Positions 56,677 to 64,000 of a stretch of 64,000 nt of DNA are shown here, piece by piece. How positions within the stretch are numbered: the first letter of the stretch is position 1; every line of letters starts with the position of its first letter. Both the position numbers and the translations under genes were made by a program. Origin of the DNA: Eurosta solidaginis (Eukaryota > Arthropoda > Insecta > Diptera > Tephritidae); the NCBI RefSeq assembly GCF_040869045.1, contig NC_090323.1, positions 153,470,426 through 153,534,425 on the forward strand, written 5' to 3'. Below the pieces are notes generated by a model. The model was not told the origin of the DNA, did no database searches, and worked only from the letters and a program-made list of their open reading frames with translations.

Positions 56677-56680
56677 ATAT

Positions 56681-58165
56681 TTAAATAAATGATTGTTGAT
56701 ATGTATATATACACCATCTAGGAACATATGTTTTTATATGAGTGCATACACAAATAAACTGCATGCAATTGGCTTAGCAACACTTGACTAAACTTAATGT
56801 TGCACGTCTTGTTCTTGCCACAAAATAAGCTCCAACAATATCGCAAGTTTAGCAAAATTATTAAGAAATTTAGTTCGCAACCTCAATGAGGTTTGAAATG
56901 CAATCACGCTTGCTTTTATAAAATAATAAACACAAAATTATATACTTACATACATACTTCGAGTATACTCACATTTATGCGTACACGCACGTTTTGGCAA
57001 ATGCAAAGAACTTTCGGAATACCATGATTCGGTTCCATCTTTACAAAGATCAATACATACATACATACATCTGCATTACTATGTATGTTTTCATATATAA
57101 TTTTATATGCGGTCGTGCAGTGGTCAGTTGTGTTGAGTTATCGGATCGTTTGGTCACGTGCTCAAATGGGCGTATTATTTATTTACGGAAGTATGCAGAC
57201 TCATATATAACTTTTTAATTAATTATTGGAACTACTTTATTGCATGTGGGCTCTTTTAGTTTTGCAGAAACTTTATTGAAAGTTGAAATACCAGTGGAGG
57301 CCACATCATCTAAAACAATTATTTCAATCGACATACATAACTGTCGAGTGAATAAATCTTTCGCCATGGAAATGCCTGGTTTCCTATAACCGTTTCTTTT
57401 GGTTGCTATTGTTGCCTAATCGCTCTTCCTGCGGCGCTGCCTTTCCAGACATCTTAACGACTTCATTGTGTCCGCGATGATATCGTATTTTACGTCCTTT
57501 TTTCGTTACCTTGAAGCATATGACCTACGATTGTCTCACTCTGTTCTTATGCATATTTGCATATATGTACATATATAAATATGTTGCAGCAGCAAACAAG
57601 CGATCAATCGATATGTTGGTCAACATCAGCTGGATGTTGTCGTTGGTAGCGTTTCATTTCATTTGATTTTAGGAATTTACTAGAACATGAGCTGAGTCAG
57701 CGGCCAAGATTTTTGCCAACAGGCATATTTGTTTGCAATAAATGAACAACAAACAGCAACAGATCTTTGAACAAACAAGTATCAGTGGTACAAATGTCAC
57801 ATTGCATGAGAAATATGTGGGATGTGGAAAAACATTACTCCGTTGGCCTTTGCATTGAGGTTTTCCAAAGAATTGGTGATGTGCATAGTATAAGCTATAT
57901 AAAAACCAAGCTTGGGACAACATTAGCCAAGCATTGGCGTTTTGCTTATACTTCAGTTTTTGTTGACGAACACCACTCACTGTCGGTTGCCAAAAATTGA
58001 ATGGGTTTTCGTGATTGTTTGTCGCGCTGCTCTGTCGCACCGAAAATAGCTAGACCCTTAAGAATATGTGTAAAATAATTTTCCAGAGAAATAACAGCCA
58101 CTGAGTGGCTAGCGGCTGACGCAAACCCGTTCACAATCACGACTATAGAGTTGACAAATATTCAT
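56681..58165. other. AT-rich noncoding DNA
   Basis: Flank of the nest. Small frames at 57669-58040 (minus) and 57767-58000 (plus) overlap each other and carry no motif. No gene seen. Confidence 0.4.
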
Positions 58166-58169
58166 ATAC

Positions 58170-59885
58170 TAGCAGCGTACCCGACGTTGTTCGGGATGCG
58201 TATTTATATTAAAGTGGCCCTTATTTTTTTTTTTAAATATCGATATCTTGGGTCTTTAACTTAACAAATTTTAAAACATTTCTGCTAACCTAAATCAAAA
58301 ATCAGGCTCCGTTTATATAAAACAATATTTACTTTCCCACATTATCCCTCCTCCCCTTTTATTGCTTGGTCCATCCCACTTACTTTACTCTGTGCCTTTT
58401 TTGGCGATCCCATTCTTCTTATCTCGCGCTCAACCTCTTTTCGGTATTTTCTTCACTTTTCCCCCACATTTCTATTTCCATATCTTATTTTCAGTTCTTT
58501 TGTCTAAGCTTACCGCTAAAGCATGCAATAAAATCAGTAAATATTGCTTCAATCTGTTAAAAGGTATAATACTAGGTACAAACACAGGCCATTTTAGCAA
58601 TTTATACCATTTGGGCAATTTATTACGCAATTTATCATATAATAAATTGTAATAACAAATTGCCAATTTAAAAAAAAAAATTGCGTAATAAATTGTTTCA
58701 AACTGTAAATACAACCTTGTAAAGTGTGTTTATTGAGTAGATTTAAACGTCAGCTGCGCATGGCTCAACTATATGGTTGGCTCATCTCATCAGCTGATAT
58801 TATTTTTTTCATTTCACTGGAGTAGGAATTGTCAAAAGAGGATGGCAAACTCAAAATGAAACCAAAACATTGAACACATTATCTTACAACACATAAAAAT
58901 TTTAAAGTTTTATGTTTTCATTCCATTCCATTCACCTAATTCCAACACGCACATTTTGACATTCTGAACACAGGTATGTTGTTGCTGTAGAGATGAGCCA
59001 ACTGGCCATCAAATTACTATTGTGTAAGCTAAATTGAGTTGTATGAACACCACTCAATTTGAATTGATATTGCCTCAATTTATTTTTCTGTTTGAACATA
59101 GCATAAGCCGTAACTTACATACATATATGGATATACATACACATTCAAAATATATAACAGAAAATACTTACAGATCCTGTTGATATACCAGAGAATAAAA
59201 TAAAGTTTTTTTTTATATATGGGTACATACATACATGTTTATTTCGCTAGCAAAATCGTTGAGTTTGACAAATTAGGTTGGAAAAAATAATACTTTTTTG
59301 TTGAGTGAATAATTTTAAAAGAATTCATTTTGATAGCTTTTTACGACTTTCTAATTTTTAATTGTTGCTTACATTAAGGCGAATTATATAAAACTGTTAT
59401 AGAATAACTTATGCGCATATATAGACATATATAGCATTATGACTGTTATAAAAGTGAATGCTTACATACTTAGCACACATAAACAAAATTATTCCAAGCT
59501 CTTCAGTGTGAATATATGTTTTTGTGTAGAGAGTTAACTTGTAATAAAAAATTTACCATTTTTAATGCATTCTTTGATATTTGTTTGGAAACTAAGTGCA
59601 TTTTTCGTTTTTCAAAAAAAAATCCTTAAAAGTAGCTTAATTATAGCTTATACAACTATATCTTTTTTGTTTCTCACGCGATTTTAATGAAATAAGTTCT
59701 AGGTTCCCTTCGTTAGTTTCCGAGATGATCGATATCACGCAGACAAACAGACAAACCGACAAACAGACAAACAAAAAAAGTGGTGTCGATGGATTCTACG
59801 ACATTCCAAACGTCAAGTACACAAATTTTTTTTTTTTAGAAATTTTTTTTCTAGAGATTTATTATAGTATAGATAGATAGATAGA
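58170..59885. mobile_element. Possible dispersed insect repeat ending in GATA tail
   Basis: The left motif TACTAGCAGCGTACCCGACG and the right part (GAGATGATCGATATCACGCA, then CAGACAAACAGACAAACCGA, T-run, TATTATAGTATAGATAGATAG) resemble, from memory, the two ends of a recurring insect repeat that finishes in a GATA tail. The interior has no coding capacity. Without a second copy in the window this stays tentative. Confidence 0.3.
58616..58695. repeat. 18-bp perfect inverted repeat
   Basis: CAATTTATTACGCAATTT (58616-58633) and AAATTGCGTAATAAATTG (58678-58695) are exact inverse complements with a 44-nt A/T-rich spacer. Confidence 0.85.
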
Positions 59886-59900
59886 TAGATAGATAGATGG
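59870..59900 (+). repeat. (GATA)n tract on 5' side of LINE
   Basis: About seven GATA units, ending GATGGATAGAG at the truncated start of the LINE. Confidence 0.9.
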
Positions 59901-60389
59901 ATAGAGATGGTAGTTATAACAAAGTCCCAAATGGTCACGCTACAGTGCAGAGATCTCGATGAGATTACTACGCCCGAGGAGATTTGCAACGCCCTCCACC
60001 AGCAATGCAACATCAAACTTCCAGATGTGGCTGCCATAAAAAGCATACGCACAGAGTACAGTGGCACGAAGTCGGCACTTATAAGCCTTACAGCGGATGA
60101 TGCCAAGGCGGTTCTTAATACGCAAAGAATCCGGGTAGGATGGGTTTCCTGCCGAATTAGAGAGCTCAAGCAAGAAAAACGCTGTTATAGGTGCTGGGGC
60201 TACGGGTATATAGCTCAGAAATGTAAGGAGACTGTAGATAGGTCTAGCCTATGCAGGAAATGCGGCCAGGAAGGTCATAAGGCTGCAAGTTGCGGAAATG
60301 CACCGAAATGCGCGCTATGTGGGGGACAACATTCAGCAGGCAGTTTTAAATGCCCACAACGAGAGGGCAGCAAAATGACTGTCTCATGA
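59901..60389 (+). pseudogene. LINE ORF1, C-terminal part (three CCHC knuckles)
   Basis: Nucleic-acid-binding protein of the LINE, missing its N-terminal part because the element is 5'-truncated at the GATA tract; the ATG at 59907 is internal. Three knuckles lie in series: CYRCWGYGYIAQKC (the His is Tyr, about 60183), CRKCGQEGHKAASC and CALCGGQHSAGSFKC. The frame ends with TGA at 60387-60389, overlapping the ORF2 ATG at 60386 (ATGA), an arrangement used for coupled translation in this group. Confidence 0.8.
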
Positions 60390-63358
60390 GGGTATTGCAG
60401 CTCAATTTAAACCATTGCGAGGCAGCCCAAGAGCTATTATCCCAAACAGTCTATGAAGGAGGATATGACATAGTGGTACTCTCTGAATAATACAAAAATC
60501 GCCAGGAGCAGGGTTGGATCTCAGATTCAGCAGGGAAAGCCTCAATTTGGGCACCAGGGAAATTTCTCCCACAGGAAATTATGACGCCAACGGTAGCAGG
60601 ATTCACGTGGGCAAAAATCAACGGTATATACGTCTTCAGTTGCTATGCCCCTCCGAGCATGACCATCGCCGAGTTCGAAGACATGATATACGGGATCACC
60701 ATTGAAGCACGAGGTAAACATCCGCTTTTAGTGTGTGGAGACTTCAATGCATGGTCATCTGTGTGGGGAAGTAGACGAACCAACGAAAGAGGGAGATTTC
60801 TCCTCGAAAGTCTTACTTCTTTGAGGCTAGAACTCCTAAATGAACCAGGGATATATACCTTCGATACAGGTACCAGACGATCCATTATAGATCTCACCTT
60901 CGCTAGCAGCGAAATAGCAAGACGAGCAAAATGGTCCATAAGCAACGTCTACACACACAGCGACCATAAAGCTATTAGCGTAGAGCTGCTCGAAACTCCA
61001 CGAACGGTAGCAGCAGGACATCGACAAAGTAGGAAATGGAAACAGCACCTTTTCAACCCACAAATATTTGACATTATCTGGAAGGACGCCATAGTACGAG
61101 AAGCGCATGCGGAAGACCAGTCGGTTCAAATCACTAAGTTGCTATGTATGGTATGTGATGCTGCCATGCCCAGAAGTCGCGGAAAAGCACAGCGCACTCC
61201 GGTATATTGGTGGAATGACGAAATTGCGGAAGAGCGTAGAAAATGCCACAAAGCACGAAGAATAGCGCAGAGGGCACGGTCATCACCACGATATGCAGAG
61301 CTACACAGCACCTATGTCGCACAAAGAAAGGCACTTAAAAATGCCATAAAAAAGAGCAAGAAGTTATGCTTTAGGGAACTGCTGGATAATGTCGACCTAG
61401 ATCCTTGGGGATCAGCCTACAGAACTGTGATGGCCAAAGTTAAAGGACCGATATCACAGCAACCTACGTGCCCGATACTGATGAATATTATTGTTGAAAC
61501 ACTTTTCCCGGCGCAAGATCGCTGGACTTATCCAAGCGAGGATCTAGAAAGTACGGAAATTCCGCAAATTACAGAGCAAGAGGTGCTGGACGCTGCAAAA
61601 AGAGTTGCTGATAACAAATCCCCAGGACCCGACGAAGTACCAAACATAGCCCTTAAAGCCGCGATTACAACTAGGGCTACATTATTTACTGATCTTTTTA
61701 ATGCCTGTATGCAAGAAGGCGTGTTCCCTCGCCCGTGGAAACGACAAAGACTTGTCCTATTGCTGAAACGTGGTAAACAGCCGGACCAACCATCCTCATA
61801 TAGGCCACTTTGTATGCTGGATTCCCTAGGGAAGATTTTCGAGCGTATAATTAGTGAGCGCCTACAGCTGACTCTAGAAAGACCAGGTGGCTTATCGAAT
61901 AGTCAATATGGATTTCGCAAATCAAGATCCACCGTAGATGCAATACAAACAGTCGTCAATATAGCTAGAGAAGCTATCTATGGAGGCCAAAATAAAAGGA
62001 AGTTCTGTGCACTGATTATGTTGGACATCAAGAATGCTTTTAACACTGCGAACTGGATGCAGATAATGGCAGCGCTGCAAAGCTTCGGCACTCCAGCTTA
62101 CTTACGCAGAATTATAGGTAGCTATCTTAAAGACAGAGTACTTCTTTTTGACACAGATCAAGGAGCTAAAGAGTACAAAATCACAGGAGGCGTCCCACAG
62201 GGATCTGTTCTCGGTCCAACGCTTTGGAATGTAATGTATGACGGGGTGCTAAAGATTGATCTACCAGAAAACACGCAAATTGTGGGATATGCTGATGATA
62301 TTGCAGTGGTAGTAGTGGCCAAGAAATTGGACCTGCTTCAAGCATTATATAATGACGCCGTAGCAAGAATAAAGGAATGGCTGACCAACACAGGACTGGA
62401 GTTGGCTAGCCAAAAGACGGAAGTGGTATTAGTAAGCTCCAAACGGTCGGCGAGCGAGTTAGTCTTAACTGTCGGGGATCATCAAATCACCTCAAAGGAT
62501 TCCTTGAAATAATTAGGCGTGCACATTGACTCTAAGTTAACTTTCAAAGAGCACTTCAGAGCGGTGGGGGAGAAAATTACCAAAGTTAATGGATCACTTA
62601 TGCGAATAATGCCTAACATTGGTGGTCCGAGCGAAGCTATACGTCAGCTATTGTCAACAGTAACCAGCTCAATAATACTATACGCAGCACCAGTGTGGTA
62701 TGGATCTAAACAGACCCATCAAAAATATATATTAGCAGCGTACCGACTTGCTTCTTTAAGAATAGCAAGTGCTTATCGGACGGTGTCCGACGACGCGATC
62801 CTGGTTCTAACCCGGAAAATCCCAGTGGACTTACTGGCAAGCGAAATGGCCGATCTGTATAACACTAATATCGAGCGACCATCTGAAGAAGACAAGAAAA
62901 GAGCAAGGACACAAACAATAGCTAAGTGTCAAGAACGGTGGGAGGCCTCGAGTAAAGGGCGTTGGACTTTCACACTAGTTTGGAACGTAGCTCAATGGAA
63001 TGAGCGGAAGCACGGCGAACTGAACTACCATCTCACGCAGATAATGGGTAGACATGGCGGTTTCAAAGAGTATTTATGGAAGCGTAGGATAGAGGAAGAT
63101 CCTCATTGCCCAATGTGTACCACAGAGTTAGAAAACGCAGAACACGTCATGTTCTACTGCCCCCGTTTCCACGAAGAAAGACTCACCTTGCATGGAGTCG
63201 TTGGGGAGGAACCTACCACGAGAAATTTAGTTTCACATATGTGCAGCAGGAAAGAATGCTGGACTGCAGTGAGCAAAATGGCATTTATAGTAATGACACG
63301 CCTGATGGATGCTGAGAGGGAGCGCAGAGAAATGCGCATGCGAAGCAGTGGCGATTAA
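60386..63358 (+). pseudogene. LINE ORF2 (endonuclease-RT), two stop codons
   Basis: A 991-codon frame interrupted only by TAA at 60488-60490 and TAA at 62510-62512; everything else is in one frame. Apurinic-type endonuclease: LNLNHCEAA start, CGDFNAWSSVWGS, YTHSDHKAIS. Reverse transcriptase: SSYRPLCMLDSLGKIFERI, QYGFRKSRSTVDAI, GGVPQGSVLGPTLWN and VGYADDIAVV (62282-62311). C-terminal Cys/His knuckle: CPMCTTELENAEHVMFYC (about 63109). Each stop is one base from a sense codon typical at that place. The rest is well preserved, so inactivation is recent. Confidence 0.85.
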
Positions 63359-63585
63359 ATGGACCCTCAGAGCAAATAGCGGGAACCTGGACGCAGGGAC
63401 AACAGTAGGCTCTAAAAAAATGAGAAATATGGAACGCCACCCTGAAGTAATGCGAAAGTGGTGCCAGGTGGGCGACGGTTCCAGAACGGGGCTGTTTTTT
63501 AGTCTACGGACACACGGTTGCTGCGACGGCAGCAATTATGGTGCATTAGGCATTTTTCAGCCTCCCCGCAAAACAAAAAAAAAAA

Positions 63586-63622
63586 AGATAGATAGGAGAT
63601 AGATAGATAGATAGATAGAAGA
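63586..63622 (+). repeat. (GATA)n tract on 3' side of LINE
   Basis: GATAGATAGGAGATAGATAG and on; continues the same motif as on the 5' side. Confidence 0.9.
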
Positions 63623-63779
63623 TGTAACTTGAATTGCCTGGTTGTTTTGTTTAAAAGATATAAGAAAAATACAGGGTGCAATTTTTTGCTAACAGATGTT
63701 CACAAATCAAACCTCATGAGTACTTGCTACTCACGTCTGTTTTTTCAGTTTGTTGAACTCTCACTAAAACAATATAAAA

Positions 63780-64000
63780 CAAGTAAGGAAGGCTAAGTTC
63801 GGGTGTAACCGAACATAACATACTCAGTTGAGAGCTATGGAGACAAAATAAGGAAAATCAATCTGGGGTAACCCTGGAATGTGGTTGTATAACATGTGTA
63901 TCAAATGAAAGGTATTAAAGAGTATTTTAAGAGAGAGTAGGCCATAGTTCTATGGATGAACGCCATTTAGGGATATCGCCATAAAGGTAGACCAGGGCTG
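63780..64000 (-). mobile_element. Helentron-like noncoding element, copy 4 (cut by window end)
   Basis: CAAGTAAGGAAGGCTAAG, hairpin GTTCGGGTGTAACCGAAC, ATACTCAGTTGAG and the first tandem units. By eye the 221 visible bases are identical to 10223-10443. Confidence 0.9.

Larger units (their letters stand above)
59898..63585 (+). mobile_element. R1-like non-LTR retrotransposon, 5'-truncated, in GATA microsatellite
   Basis: ORF1 (truncated), ORF2, a ~210-bp 3' UTR and an A-run (63573-63585) form a LINE flanked on both sides by GATA repeats. The 4-nt ATGA overlap of the two frames and three CCHC knuckles in ORF1 fit the R1 and LOA group; RNase H is not seen. Two stop codons in ORF2 inactivate it. 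Confidence 0.8.

Noticed and set aside
57669..58040. 123-codon minus-strand and 77-codon plus-strand frames
   Set aside because: They overlap on opposite strands and show low-complexity composition without domain features.

Overview
The window looks like intergenic heterochromatin-like or repeat-rich DNA from a higher fly. It is AT-rich and full of dispersed repeats whose sequences I recognise from memory as typical of tephritid fruit flies (a tRNA-related SINE, RTE-like LINE tails, a noncoding repeat ending in a TTCGG/CCGAA hairpin). No bacterial gene organisation is present. I could not identify any confident host protein-coding gene; almost every credible open reading frame belongs to a transposable element, and most of those are broken.

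Layout. 1-3.4 kb: two RTE-like LINE tails, a SINE fragment and a purine tract. 4.3-6.0 kb: a 1.2-kb TIR element with TA target duplication (a second copy lies at 26.5-27.7 kb) and a foldback MITE. 6,970-16,184: an LTR retrotransposon with a tRNA-Lys type primer site and gag-protease but no reverse transcriptase, split by a 4.3-kb noncoding element (10,223-14,532) that carries about 22 copies of a ~129-bp tandem repeat. 17.0-18.6 kb: three tandem ~540-bp units. 20.4-28.4 kb: a second copy of the noncoding element, an orphan open frame and several eroded LINE remnants. 28.4-31.4 kb: a LINE remnant interrupted by a 2.2-kb hAT transposon with a perfect 8-bp target duplication. 32.6-34.6 kb: a ~200-bp tandem duplication interrupted by another noncoding element, then a SINE. 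36.3-37.1 kb: hexanucleotide low-complexity DNA. 37.7-40.6 kb: two abutting noncoding elements.

40,592-56,676 is a three-level nest: an old gypsy-type element (element A, LTRs about 6% apart by eye) holds a BEL/Pao element (LTRs about 2% apart), which holds a young gypsy-type derivative (element B, 671-bp LTRs with about three differences). Element B keeps one intact 813-codon frame that joins Gag and protease directly to the integrase tail, with reverse transcriptase, RNase H and integrase core removed. 59.9-63.6 kb is a 5'-truncated R1-like LINE lying inside a GATA microsatellite. The window ends in another copy of the noncoding element that is identical, as far as it runs, to the start of the 10.2-kb copy.

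The most interesting system is the noncoding element family (six copies, two subfamilies). It has subterminal inverted repeats that change in step on both ends between copies, a terminal hairpin, a GGAC-type microsatellite, insertion at T-runs without target duplication, and an internal tandem array of 0, 4 or 22 units. These traits resemble Helentron-associated (DINE-1-like) elements. That assignment is inference, since no Rep/helicase gene is present.
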